Origin: Gnetum montanum | Taxonomy: Eukaryota; Streptophyta; Gnetopsida; Gnetales; Gnetaceae | NCBI GenBank assembly: GCA_015680685.1 | Contig: MNCI01038362.1 | Location: 128,499 to 192,498 of the forward strand | DNA: 64,000 nt | Direction: 5' to 3' | Part shown: in pieces, positions 23,196 to 36,060 of the stretch | Numbering within the stretch: the stretch's first letter is position 1 | Layout: each line of letters starts with the position of its first letter | Made by a program: the position numbers and the translations under genes | Notes under the pieces: model-generated | What the model saw: the letters and a program-made list of their open reading frames with translations, nothing else | What the model was told of the DNA's origin: nothing | Databases searched by the model: none

Positions 23196-24625
23196 TGAAA
23201 CACCCCAAAAATTTCAAGGTACTCTTACTTCACTAGGGTCTTAGAAATGAGGCAAACCATTTTCATAAGTGCAACGTCATGGTAGTTTGGCAAGAAACAA
23301 ATGCACTGATTTTAGATTGTCCAGTTCAGCAAATTTTCTACTCCCAATGTTGACAAGCCTAATGGACCCTCCAGCCTACCCACCTAGGCAATTCACCCAG
23401 CTGATAGTCTATTTAGAAACCATGCTTAGGATTGTTGGCAGTGCTCAGGATGCGTAAAAAAGTTCAGCAAGTTTTCTAGTGAGGAATTTTGCTATGCTAC
23501 ACTATGCTATGTAGCGTAGCAGGCCTCAGAAGATAGTTGCTCAGGCAACCAAACTGTTGCAGAACAAAGTGCTATGCTACGCAGCATAGCACAGCATAGC
23601 AAAGGTAAGACAAAAAGACCCAGCTTACTTAGTGATTCCAATTACACTCGACAAGCACTCCAACCTTCAAAACCAGTTGCCTTGTTTAACTTCAAGTCCT
23701 TAGCAAAGCTTCTCATTAGAAAGTGGTGGGTTAAATAGAAAGTAAGATATACTGGCTACTATGTTGTGCTACGCTACATAGCATAGCATGATGTAGCAAC
23801 AATTCAAAACCAGCAATGAGCCTCTCAGATACAAGGTAAGCAAGTTCATAAATCTCTCTTCGCAGAAGGAAAAAGTTGCAACTGTTAGCATCATTAGAGC
23901 TCCAAGCAAGCATTTAGGACTTCAACACAGATCACGAATGAAGCTAGCTACTACGCTATGCTATGCTATGTAATGTAGCGTAGAATAACAAAAGATGCAT
24001 ATCAAACCAAGTGTTGCAAAAGTTGACTTGACATGCGACGAAGCTTCTAGAAGATGCAATTGACTTCAACGCCAATTTCTTCTTCGAACTAGTGGCTACA
24101 CTGCACTATGCTACATACTGTAGCATAGTGTAGCAAGATGCTACGCTACATCAACATGCTATGTTACATTGTGTAGCACAATGTAGCATAGCATAGCAAG
24201 CAACTACGCTACTTCAGTGTGCCTCATTCCTCGTGTGCATTGTTGGCATACTTGATTCAAGCATCTCCAGTTTTGACAGCGTAATTGCAGTGTGGCAGGC
24301 TCGTCAATTAGCTTTGCATGTTTATGTAGCATGGACACGTCAACATCTTGCAGGTCCAGGACATGTGACATCTAGGCCACATTTCTTGCATGCTCCTAGC
24401 CTTATAAATATCCCAACGAGCACCGCTCAAAGGGTTGGCAAATTTTGGTTAGCAAATTTGAGCGGGGTTGGAAATTTTGAGCATCGTTAGCATTTGTTGT
24501 TGGCAAGTTGGCAAACATTGTTGTTGGCAAATTGGTAAAAATTAAAATGGTTGACATTTGGCTTGGCATTTTGTGAGCTCTTTTATGCTACCTTTGTAGC
24601 ACTTTGCATTGTTAGCCTTTAAGTC
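23196..24625 (+). mobile_element. 3' LTR of element A (3' end cut off)
   Basis: Starts TGAAACACCCC and matches the 5' LTR (7,658-9,497) through its palindrome cluster, TATA box (about 24,404) and the block ending TTAGCCTTTAAGT. There the match stops, and RT sequence of another element begins. The last ~420 bp of the LTR are missing. Confidence 0.8.
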
Positions 24626-26100
24626 CTACTTTGAATTGCTACAAGGATTACAAGGTAAATTATAATTCAAATGATGGTTTATACATGGTTAACCGACAAG
24701 TTGTAGCCAATGCAAAAATTACTCAAAAAAGAAATCCACTTTGAGTGGATGGCTCAATGCCAAGTAGCATTTGACAACATTAAGTAAGAGCTAGCTCAAC
24801 TCCAACAGTCTACCCTCCACAAGGAAATAAAACATTCTACATCTACCTTACTATCTCTAAGGCATCCATTACTTCTCTACTTTTTCAAAAGTGAGATGAT
24901 GATAATAAGGTTCCTATGTACTACCTAAGCCATACATTAGTGGCCTATTAAGCAAAGTACAATGATGTAGAAAAGACTTGCCTCATCTTAGTCTTTGCAC
25001 TTAAGAAGTGGAGGCATTATCTTTTCTGTAGCTAAGTAAACATCATCTACAAGAGCAATGTACTCCAAGAAATTACAACAAATATCTATGAGTAGTCACA
25101 TTACACATTGGAAAGTAATAACCATAGAGTTTGACTTCCATTACATTACACAAGCATCAACTAAAGGTCAAGAAATAGCCACACAACTTACAGCTTTTTT
25201 AATCAATGACCAAGCAACAATAGATCTGGAATTTCTGGATGAGCATGTCACTAGCATAAGCCAAGTGCTTAACAACTTCAAGGCACTTTTACACTTCGAT
25301 GATGCTTCAACCTCCCAAGGGGGTAGTGCCACTACCATAATCATGTTTTCCTCTGAGGAGATCTGACCCTTTGCATATCACTTTGCCTTTCCATGTACTA
25401 ATAATGTGGCAGAGTATGAAGGTCTCCTTTGAGGTATCTTAGTAACTTGTGACCTAGGAATACAAAACCTAGTGATCCGAGGAGACTCACAACTAGTTGT
25501 TAACCAAGTCATAGAGGTTACACTTGCAAAGCCCAACACTTGAAGCCTTATTGTGACTTAGTGAAGCACCTACTCAAGTGATTTGCAACTAATTATGTTT
25601 AGCATATCCCCCACAATAAAAATGCCATCGTCGATGCATTAGCTACATTAGCCTGAAGCATTACACATGAAATGTTTTGCACATTATCCACTGCAATGGT
25701 GGATTGCATTATGCCTATCATACAAACAACTGACATTGCATCCATCACCACAATAAGCACAACCCACACAGTAGAGTGGTATGATGACATCAAGTCACAC
25801 ATTCTATAAGGTAAACCTTCGCAGCATCTAACCACTACCCAAAAGGTTGCAATGCAAAAGCGATTGCAGTAGTACATCATTATAGGTGATAGAACTTTGT
25901 GCTACCAATCCTATGATGGCATATTGTTGACATGCATCAATAATAGCAAAGCATAGATGATCATAGAATAAGTCCACGAGGGACTCTGCAAAGGTCACAT
26001 AGCACCTAGGGCAATAGCAGCAAAAATCAGACACTTAGGCTACTATTGGCCTTACATGGAGCACAATTACATCTTCAAGGTCAAGATGTATGATACATGT
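24626..26100 (+). pseudogene. RT thumb and both RNase H domains of element C
   Basis: The join starts in the middle of the RT-RNase H link (compare 19,005-19,130 of element A). FEWMAQCQVAFDN, YYLSHTLVAY, FALKKWRHYLF and then the archaeal-type RNase H with NNVAEYEGL (about 25,403) are readable in three frames. It is much more broken than element A. An open frame at 25,058-25,366 covers the link between the two RNase H domains. Confidence 0.8.
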
Positions 26101-27016
26101 CAATGACCTGGTAACCTCATGCATGTGCCATCTCCTAAACTACATACCACGTAGATCACGTGTCCATTCCAACGTTGGGGATTGGACATCATAGGACCAA
26201 TAATGCCTACATCCTTCACAAGGCATAATTTCATTATAATAGCCACTGAGTATTTTATGAAGTGGGTTGAAGCTATTTCCCTTAGGAGGACCACATCATA
26301 GTGGGTTTGCAAATCATACTTTATAACATAGTATTCCATTTTGGTTTACCCATGACCATAGTCATAGACAATGGGCCACAGTTTAGTAGTGCTGAAATCA
26401 AGGCCTTTTGCAAATGCCTCAAAATTAAACATTCCTTCTCGTCATCTTACTACCCATAGGCAAATGGCCAAGCAGAGGTTGCAAACAAAGTCATCGTCAA
26501 CCTTCTAAAGAAGATTCTTCACAACAACAAGCGATGATGGCATGAGTAGTTGATTTATGCACTCTGGGCCTATCGCATGACAAAAAGAACTACACTAGGT
26601 AAGATGCCATACAATTTGGTTTATGGGTCTAAAGCCATCTTGTTTCTTGAATTACAGGTCCTGCCACTATGCATAAACTTCTCAAGCTTCATAAATCAGG
26701 CTCAAAATGATGAGTTGAGGGACATAGACCTTGACTCAATAGAGGAGGAGTGCATGTAAACACTTGGTCACATCAAGTAGTACCAAAAAATGCAATGGAA
26801 AAAGCACCATCATCATTAGCATTAATGCCTGATCAAGGAGGGGGACTTGGTCCTCAAGGCTATTCGCAAACCTATGGACAGATTCTCAGCCAACTAGGAA
26901 GGGCCTTTCTTGGTCATCAAGGCTTATGGTAATGGAGCATTCAATCTTGTTGACCATGATGATAATAAATTTGCTAATTCGGTGAACCACTCATACCCGA
27001 ATTTGTACTACACATA
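26100..27016 (+). pseudogene. Integrase region of element C
   Basis: The finger part just upstream (about 25,970-26,100) reads HIAPRAIAAKI..LGYYWPYMEHN. The core has RWGLDIIGPI near 26,175 and ATEYFMKWVEAI near 26,240-26,275, both shared with element A, and later WAYRMTKRTTLGKMPYNLVY (26,562-26,620). It ends with NHSYPNLYYT near 27,010. Stops and shifts show it is dead. Confidence 0.85.
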
Positions 27017-27034
27017 GTGCATCAATAACAAAGC

Positions 27035-27490
27035 AAGGTAAGTAAGATTCTGCTACGACTATAAACTAGTGTAGATTAGTCCGCCATGACTATAATCTAG
27101 CATAGTAGAGTCCACTATAATTATAAACTAGCATAGCATAGTCCACTATGACTATAAACTAGCACAGATTAGTTTGTTATGACTATAAATTGGCACAACA
27201 TAGTCTGCTACAACTATAAATTGGCACATCATAGTCCACTATGACTATAAACTAGCATAGCATGTCTGCTATGAAGCTAAACTGGCACAAACCATCCTTG
27301 GACCATGATACTAAAATTAGCATCCATAACATTTGTTTTCCATAACACTTAAACTAGCATAGCTCATCCTTGTGTCATGACATTAAACTAGCACAACATC
27401 CACTAGCCACTATGATGTTAAACTAACATACAATAAGCTGCTAGGGCTATAAACTAGCATGGCATGTGAGCTACCAGGACCTTAAACTAG
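27035..27490 (+). repeat. Tandem array, CTATGACTATAAACTAGCA type
   Basis: About 14 copies of a 27-35 bp unit follow the integrase, in the same place as the array at 21,408-21,830 but of a different subtype. Confidence 0.9.
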
Positions 27491-29017
27491 GTTGGCAGCT
27501 CAACACACATAGTTTTGCTGACAAGAAAGCACGAATACTTTTGATCCTCCATTATCTACCCACACCTCATGGGCAAGGCAGGGTAGGGCATTGTAGTTCT
27601 AGAACAGAGTTCACATCATCAAGAGAAGCCTCTAGAACATTTGTAACATTACCACCCTTAACATTTTGTTGATCCTCTAGAAATTCCTTTGAGCATTTTT
27701 CTGACCTTTCGAGCCTCCTACCATGGTTGCTAGCAGTATCAGCCCCAAGCCACACTGATAGCATTACTGGCCTTAGGTATTTCATTATTGGTTAGAGCTC
27801 TCAAGGTTAGCACAACCTTTTGAAGTAGCGGTAGCATTAGGCCCTTGATCATCTCACCTATCCTATCGAGTTCTCATTGCTTAAGTACTTGCCTCTAGTG
27901 TGGCTACTAGAGCTTTTGTAGCTCTCTTGCTCCAACACCTACACTAGTTTTCCTACACTAGTGCTACAAGCTCTTACAACTAGTCTAGCACTCGTGGCAC
28001 TTTCAGCATCCCTACAACTAGCAGTTTTCTCTCATCTCATGTTGTGTGGTTATTTTTCTTGTTTTCTATGTGTTGTGTTTGTAGGATGAAGCCTCAAAGG
28101 CAGTCATGCAAAGATGCATTTTATCACAATGCTAAGATGTCACATTGATCTAATATGAATGATCAAGCTAGCTAAATTACTCAAGAGTGCACATCCCTAT
28201 TATTCCACTATCGCTTACCTGAATCTACCCCTTGCATTTCCCTACTTTTCCTTGCATTTCCAAGCTTGTAACCCTTTCGATGCACATGGCATTCTCTTTT
28301 GTCAACCACAAAACCCATAGCAGACATAATGCAACTCATCCTATGGGAAGCCTCTATGGGCTAGTCAAAGCCCAAGCAAACGTAATGCAACTCATCCTAG
28401 GGAGGAAACACCTATCCTATAGATGCAACATGGTTTCCCTAAGGCAAAGCCCATTAGATGGCACATAGTCCACTTGATGAAAATAATCCTACAGCTAGCA
28501 TCTCGTAATGTGAAAAACCTAAAGTAGGTTTGCCCTGTAGTCACAAAAGAAAAAAACACAAAAAAGAAGAAGAAATGGGATAAAATAAGTCCCCAAGCAT
28601 AACTAGTAGAGCTGTAATTTCCCAACCAGTCCAACCCTAAATCCTCATCGACCTTCTCACAAGCACTCCAATGAGAGGTTACCATTTCAAGGGCAAATCA
28701 TTTTGGTGCCACGGATGCTAACTCTCTTACAAGCACTCTGATGAGAGGTTATTGTTTCAATGATATTTTACCTTTGGTGCCACAATCCCTGTCAATTATG
28801 TTGACTCTACATCTTGCAATGGCATGCACTCTTCACATCTCATTCCCTTATCACCTCTTAGCACACTTCCTATTACCCTTAGCACTCTTGAGCATGGTGA
28901 AACAACATTCGGTCAGGTACTAATAAGTGATGTTGGTGCTTGGCCTGATGTGGTGTTTTGTGTTCTTTGTCGACATCTCTCAAGCCACTCCTCCAGATGT
29001 CAACAAAGAAAGTTCAA
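27491..29017 (+). other. 3' untranslated region and polypurine tract of element C
   Basis: Collinear with 21,831-23,195. It carries two dyads of the form CTCTC..CAAGCACTC.GATGAGAGG (28,645-28,675 and 28,724-28,749) and ends with the purine-rich CAACAAAGAAAGTTCAA directly before TGAAACA. It has no coding domain. Confidence 0.65.
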
Positions 29018-30652
29018 TGAAACAACACCAAATTTAGGCTCTTAGGTCTCAACTACAAATTTGGTTAAGTATTAAAACTTGGCAAATTTGTTCTAAGTTT
29101 TGAGACTATGCTTCCATTGCTAGAACTATGCTCTAGAGCATAGTCAGCAGAGGTGACACTAATAGTCAAGATTTGCAAAATTTCTCTAAGTGTTAATAGT
29201 AGCTATAGATTGTTTCAAGTTCCCTGATTACACTCACCCTATTGGGACTACACTCTAGAGTGTAGTTAGCCTTGGAATGACCAATTTGCAATTTTGCTTA
29301 AGCATTAGGTCAATGGCTACAGAGAATGTATGGAATGACCAGTTTGGCAAATTTTCTAACTCCTGAGCCTACACTCCCTACTAAGCTCCAAAGCATAGTT
29401 AGCATACTTTGCATGAGCACATCAACTTTGCCAGGCTTTTTCAGTGTCAAGGCTATGCTCACACTCTAAGACTATGCTCTAGAGTGTAGCATGTGTAGCC
29501 TACATAGAGCATGATTTTTTGGCAAGATTTTCCTAACCCCTTGGGCTACACTCTAGAGCATAGTCAACACAATCTATTGAAACTACCTCCAGATGCTTCT
29601 AGAACTTAGCATTGGCCTACATCTTAGTTCCAACATTGTTTCAGCAAGTAAGATCAACAACTTGCATTTCATTTACATCCCCCATTTGCCCCTAAAATTG
29701 TACCTACACTTGACACCACTCAAAAGAGTGGGCAACGTAGTCCTAGAGTATACTCTCTAACTTACACTGTTTTCAGGTACTTTGCGGTTATCTAGCATTC
29801 ACATTTGTAGTCTCAACAATGTAGTCATAGTCTAGTAGTCTCCAAAACACCAACAGAACATCATTTTACTTCAATGGGAGCATAGTCAAGGGCTAGCATA
29901 GTCCCAACTACCCCTCTACCACGTGGTGCTTGATCCATGATTCATGCTAACCCTAATCCTATAAATACCCCTGCACTTCATGTTTTAGGGATTGACATTT
30001 TCATTCAGCAATTGGCATTTTGGCATTAACACTCTTACACCCAAGCATCCTTAGCAACTTGAAACAATTTGGGACACCACTGCGACACTATTGTACACCT
30101 CCTAGCACATTGTATATCACCACATTTTGTGGGATACTGTGGCAGCTAACTTGGTAGGCTCAGACTCCATAGAAAATGTTAGTTCTTCATAGCCAGACAT
30201 CCTAAGACTGTGACTATGCTTACTTACTGCACCTGTTGTACACCATGTACCTCCTAAACTTTCCTTTGTAATTGACTACACTTTCCCATTTGCAGCAGTG
30301 CTTTTCTCTCTTACTCACATTCTATGCATTTTTTGCATTTTTCCTTACATTTTTAGCATTTTACTCCCATTTTGCATTGTTCAAGCATGTATTTTCATGT
30401 TCGCACCTTCGTTCTCACATCTAAAATCCTTTCTATGCTCACACCTGCAAACATCGTAGACATTGCAAAACACTACATTCCCCTTTAATACTCATTTCAT
30501 CGTAACACCTGTAAGTCCCAGTTCAATCAACAAGACCATTTTGGACACCCAACTTTTATTCCCAACAAGCCCTTGTAGAAGTAGGGTCAAGACTATGCAA
30601 CCACGGACCTCTTAGTGTCCCGTTCTAGCCTTCGATGTTTTGAGTTGCTACA
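29018..30652 (+). mobile_element. 3' LTR of element C
   Basis: Starts TGAAACAACACC after a polypurine tract and ends TTGCTACA. A TATA box (TATAAATACCCC) is near 29,960. The U3 holds repeated palindromes around CTCTAGAG (for example 29,130, 29,251, 29,481 and 29,558). It is related to the LTRs of element A but clearly diverged. Confidence 0.75.
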
Positions 30653-30812
30653 CATTGGCCTTAGATCCAATTATTATCATTGTAGGTCTACAGGGGTGTT
30701 GAGCCTATGCTAGCTCAAAGCTAGCAACGATGATGGAGAGAGCACATGACATAGTAACCAACGAATACCATAGAAGGAAATGGCACTAGCCCTCCTTCTA
30801 GTGCCAAAAAAC
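30653..30812. other. Join between two oppositely oriented elements
   Basis: It includes the primer site of the inverted element on the minus strand (about 30,790-30,806) and a GCTAGC..GCTAGC dyad near 30,708-30,726. Confidence 0.5.
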
Positions 30813-33223
30813 TATAGCAATCGAAAATGTTAGTGATAGAACAATACACTAAAAGGTTCGTAATGCACACAACTTAACCCCATGTCTATGTGAGGGGCTA
30901 TTGGAGGTAGAGACAAGATGCCTAGATTGATCTTGTTGATTAGACTAGGACTTATGGGATGTGATGCTGAAATGTTGTTAAGTGCTTGCATAATGTTTGC
31001 AACATCTATAATGTCAATGGGGGTGAGTGTAGTCAAAGGTTTCCCCCAAAAACAAAGGTGTCTAATGAGCGGTGAGGTACCCCTACGCTCAACCATACAA
31101 ATACGAGCATGTATGCATGATCCAGTCGAACTCTGCAGATAGACTAGTTGTAGCATCTAGACAGTTATACATTGATCGTAGTTCATTGTCTTCCCACTTG
31201 GACTAGTAATTACTTTATCACCTATGGTTTAGTCTAGAGTGATGTGTATGATATGGTCCCTACTACTATGCTACTCCTAAGGACAATCAGAGATAACTTA
31301 ATTAAGCTAATAGCAATAGAAAATAAGATCTAAGCTAGCCTAAGTGCGATGAGCATCCATCCCTAATCATTCGTGTACATCTTGGACTTCATGTACTACT
31401 TTTGGGATTACCAAGCAGACATCACTCAAAGCACTACTTAATATGCTATTGGGTTACCACGTGGTTACACTTAAATTTTTATGATTAAGGCATACTTATT
31501 TCACATTAACAATAGGAATAGTAAACGAAAATAAAAGAAATATTAACTATGAAAAAAAAATCAACAATTAAAATAATTAAAAGTTAAGTAAATGTACAAT
31601 GATTGAGTAATCTCGATCTTTATTGCTGACTATGTGCATGTCCAAGTATGTCACACTCAAACAAAGGTTCCATACAATTACAAGCATCACACTATGGGCA
31701 TGCACTTGGAAAGAACACTAAAACTGACTATAAGAATTGAAGACTAAAAATTGACTTAAAAGACTCCCTCGTTGTGTGCCTGAGTGTTGTATTTATACGC
31801 TAACACAAGAATCATGATATCATGTATACAATATCGTATCTAGGCTACGATATATTGCGTACCTGATATTGGGGCCTAGCAAACCATGATTCATTAGTGT
31901 CAATGTGTGGTTATGTGCAAAAATAGCAAAAAAATGCAAGTAAATGCCAAAATGCAAGTAAAAATGTTGAAAAATGTGTAGGGAGAGAGCAAGAAAGAAA
32001 GCAACACCACCCTAAATGGGAAGAGCATAGTCAACTACAACAAAGATGAGGAGGTACATAGTGTACAAACAAGCACAGTAGGCAATGTATTCATAATCTT
32101 AGGGTGTCTGGGCTATAAAGATTAACATCTTCCATGGTATCTGTGCCTACCAATTTGGCTACCATGGTGTCTCATGGACTATAGTGGTCTATGGTGTCCT
32201 GGGTGGTATGCAAAGGTGCTTGTCGATGCTCTACCATGAACTTGCTCTTGTACAATGAAATGCCAAAATGCTGATAGATGCTTAGATTTGCCAATTGGAT
32301 GCAAAAATTGCTAAACCCTAAAACATAGAGCATTGGTGTATTTATAGGACTAGGATTATCGTGAATTGCAGATCAAGCATCACATGGTAGAGGGGTCGTT
32401 GAGATTGTGTTCTACTTAACTATGCTCCCACTAAAGCAAATGGTGTTTTTCTGGTATGCTCTAATGAACCTTGTGAGACTACCAAACTATGACTATGCTA
32501 CCAAACTACATGCATAAATGTCAAAAAAACCACAATGTACCTGAAAACAATGTAAAATAGTGCAAGTTTGGAGACTACGCTCTAGGACTATGTTATCCAC
32601 ACTCTCAAGTAGTGTTAAGCATAGGTACAATTTTGGGACAAATGGGGGATGCAAAAGAAATATAAGTTGTTGATCTTGCTTGTTGAAGGAGTGTCAAAGT
32701 TGATGTGAAGGCCGATGTTGCATTTTGGAGGCTTCTAGAGGTTGTTCTACGTGACTACATTGACTACGCACTAGACTGTAGTTCCAATAGTTAGATAAAT
32801 TTTACAAAACTTGAGCTTTAGTGCTAACTATGCTAAATACACTCTAGAGCATAGTAGGGAGCGTAGTCACAACAGTTAGAAATTTTGTCAAACTATTTCT
32901 TCCATGCCAAGCAAGCTTGATAGCTTCTAGCTTAACACTTAGGAAAGTTTGCAAAATTGGCCATTTGTGTGCTAACTACACTCTAGAGTGTAGTCCCAAC
33001 AGTGAGAGCGTATTCCAACACTTAAAAAATTTTGCAGCTACTATCAACACTTAGAAAAATCTTGCAAATCTAGACTTATGTTGCAAACTACACTAACTAT
33101 GCTCTAGAGCATAGTCCCAGCAGTGGAGAGCGTAGGCCCAACACTTAGAAAAATTTTGCCTTGTGTTAACACTTAGACAAATTTATAGTTAAGATGTAGT
33201 GGCCAAAATTTGGTGGTGTTTCA
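30813..33223 (-). mobile_element. Inverted LTR related to LTR C, with a nested solo LTR
   Basis: On the minus strand it begins TGAAACACCACC at 33,223 and runs through CTCTAGAG palindromes (33,105, 32,985 and 32,840) and a TATA box near 32,335-32,350. It is interrupted by an 834-bp solo LTR plus duplication, then ends just before TGGCACTAGAAGGAGGG, a primer-site sequence. It is therefore a 5' LTR. Without the insert it is about 1,570 bp, close to LTR C (1,635 bp). Its internal region is lost below 30,780. Confidence 0.7.
31063..31896 (-). mobile_element. Solo LTR (Athila-like family) with target duplication GTGTC
   Basis: It is flanked by GTGTC at 31,058-31,062 and 31,897-31,901. The ends are TAATGA and TCATTA, which differ from the family ends TGATGA and TCATCA by one transition each. 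The inner end (31,063-31,145) matches 1-88 in reverse complement. A TATA box (GTATAAATACAAC) is near 31,792. It split the older inverted LTR. Confidence 0.85.
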
Positions 33224-34831
33224 TTTATGATCTTAGTAGTTTCCGGAATTGGGAAGGATTCAAAGGTTTGCACAGGGTGTGACTTTAAGGGGGCTTAATA
33301 CTCTTTGTACTCTTCTACTTACTTGGGTGCATGAGTGTTTTTATAGACTTCTTACCATTCTGTGTCAATTTATAATAGGAAGTTGAATAATTTTTTTCAT
33401 GATGTGATTCCCATCCAAAAAGAAGAAAAAGAGAAAAGAAAAAAAAAACAAAATAAAAAAAACAAACATAATGGGAATTTAAAGCACACCCCTTAGACAA
33501 ATAAACGGGATACAAGCACTAGTTATAGGACTAGAAAGACATGTTACCCATGGGTAAAGGTCCCCTCTAGCTAAGGCCCTCTCCCACTTCCTATTTCTCT
33601 TTTCTTCTTCTTAAGGAATGGTGGTTGTTCTATGGGAGCACTCTTGTGTCTTGAGGAGGTGGATCAATCTTGGAGTGGTGATGTAAATTCATTGAAAGCA
33701 ATTGGCTTTGGTCTAAACTAAGGATAGATCTTCATAGGTTATTTAAACAAAAATCCACATGGAACTTCTTATAACCTCAATTTAGAACTCCATTCCACAT
33801 TCTCCATCATCCGTCCATGCTGCCATAAGTCACTTCACTATCGATGTCCATGTTCTTGTTCGGTGTCTTTGTCTGACATACTTAAATTCTTTGGTAGAAT
33901 CTTCTAGGTTTTGGTCCTTAACTTCTAATCAACCATTAATTGCCTATGGGGCCCATGGACTCCTTTGGTTTAGGTTATGTAAAGGCAAACAAGGCATGTG
34001 CTTGCTATGGGGAGGACCCACTTGCATATCTCTTGGTTGAGTTCGTTAAGCACATTATCCTTATGCATTATTACAGTCAGAATCTTTTGTGCATACATCT
34101 TCTACATCCAACCACATGCTCCTATAAAATATTTTGTTCAAATCACATATTCTTCATTAACATTTTCAATTTTGAGCTTTGAAAGATCCTCTTCAATAAT
34201 TTCATCATATTCTTAGCTTTTCTAGGACTCCATAGATCCCAAATTCATTCAAAACTTCCTTGTATTTTTCAAAATATTCAAGTTTGAAAATTTTGCTTAT
34301 GGATCTCATAAACAAGGCCTTTTCTATGAAGCCCATGCATATACAAGGCCTCGTATATGTGGCCCCATTGATGTAGTGCAAAAATACTATAAATATGCAT
34401 GACCCCCCTTAGAAATTTTCACATTTGCTCATAAACTTCAAGGGAGTTTTTCAAATTTTCAAAGCCCATAACTTCATAATCGTTTATCCAAATCACTTTA
34501 TTCTTTCAATCCTATTACTCCTAGAGATAAGCTCTTAGTCAGGGGGGGCCACAATGTGCCATTTTTGGATAAAAAAATTTTGCCATTTTTCTAACTCCCA
34601 CAAAGGTTTAACTAAGAAATCAACATTTAAACACCAAATTATAGAAGTTAAACCTTCCAATGAGCTCTAATGACACTTATAATAAAACTTAATTAATAAA
34701 ATAAGAATAAATTAATCAATCTACCATGGTCCAACCATAGCTAAGTGTAACCAACTAATGAGATAAGGTATTCAATTATTCTAAGTTACACATTATATCT
34801 ACTAATTTGCAGATGCATTGTGACCACAAAT
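33224..34831. other. No gene recognised
   Basis: AT-rich sequence with an A/T tract near 33,420-33,465. CCTATAAAATATT near 34,121 could be a TATA box on the plus strand, 710 bp before the next coding remnant. Confidence 0.4.
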
Positions 34832-36060
34832 GGCACCAAAAGGCAAACACATGTAGGAAGGAGAACCATCTCAACCATGGGAGAAATGGCCAAGAATGAG
34901 AAGGGACCAAGAATAGGCCTAGGAAGAACCAATTACAACCCATGCCACACAACCTTTTAGAGAAGAGGTTAAAGTGGAGTCTATTCGTCAAATTTCAAAA
35001 CAAGTGGTAGCAACAAAACATTCCCACGAGGACGAGGCACCAAATCAACAAACAAACCTTAAGGTAACCTTGATGGAAGCTTGCCTAAGCCAAATCAGAT
35101 TAGGAGACATCCAGAAAACAATGCTCTAAGAGTTAAACTTTAACTCTTTCTTGGAGTAAGCACCTAAAGAGGTATAGGATCAATTGAAGGCCTCTCCCAA
35201 GTGGTCAATTACCACTTCTAGTGGGGAGTGGTATATGGGAGAGACATTCTTATTTTGGAACAAAAAGCAAGTTTGTTCAACAGTCAAAAACAAGGAAATT
35301 CCAGTGTCCTAATTAGTGCAGGCCATTACAGAGGCACTTAGGTTGCCTAAAAATGGGAAAAATCTCACTAAGATTCCAATGTAGATAGATCCTAGCATAA
35401 AAAAGAAATGGGTTCAATGGTGCTATGGTGTCAACTACAAGGAGTATGATGCACTCACATTGGTAGAAATGTACAAGAAGTACAAGTAGGAGCAACTAGT
35501 TGCAAAAAACCATTACCTGTGAAATTTTGAACTTGCTCGTACTTATTGTACATTTCTGTCAATGTATGAGGCTAACTTCTTAGCTTGTACTTGTTGTATG
35601 AGGTCGAGTTTAAGCACCACAAGGACACCAAGAAAAAAGCCTGCGAAAGCAAACACTGAACTCAATGTTCTTAAGGGTTAATACACTAATCAAAGATCCA
35701 CTACTGAGAGCTTGGCTAAAAGAATGAATGACTACTAGGAGCTATAAAATGTAGTCAAGGTGTTCAATGATTTGATGCCTAGTTTATCAATGTTAAGGAG
35801 TTGTTCCTAGTAATGTCTTGTTCATGGGATATTCCCATTCTAGCCCACATTGGCAATGCTCTGTGGACTGTGAATAATCCCTAAAGTAAGGAGGAGAAGA
35901 TGAAGGCATTACTGGATTCCTTTCACCTTCCACCACAAGTAGAAGTTGCAGTAAGATAGCCACAGCTACCTTAGCCACCACACACACTTGAAGTTAGCAA
36001 AGATCCTTCAGAACCTCAGAAGCCTCCACCACTTGGGACTATTTGATCTTCTCAACCACC
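34832..36060 (+). pseudogene. Decayed coding remnant beginning MAPKGK
   Basis: A traceable frame starts ATGGCACCAAAAGGC (MAPKGKH, then a stop) and continues through EEVKVESIRQISKQVV, LVQAITEALRLPKNGKNLTK and WVQWCYGVNYKEYDAL to about 36,060, with many TAG stops. The opening resembles MAPRKERKH of the antisense gene in element A. The block AITEALRLPKNGKN is reminiscent of extra ORFs in plant gypsy elements. I do not recognise the product. An LTR follows 220 bp downstream in the same direction, so this may be the 3' accessory gene of a lost element. Confidence 0.4.
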
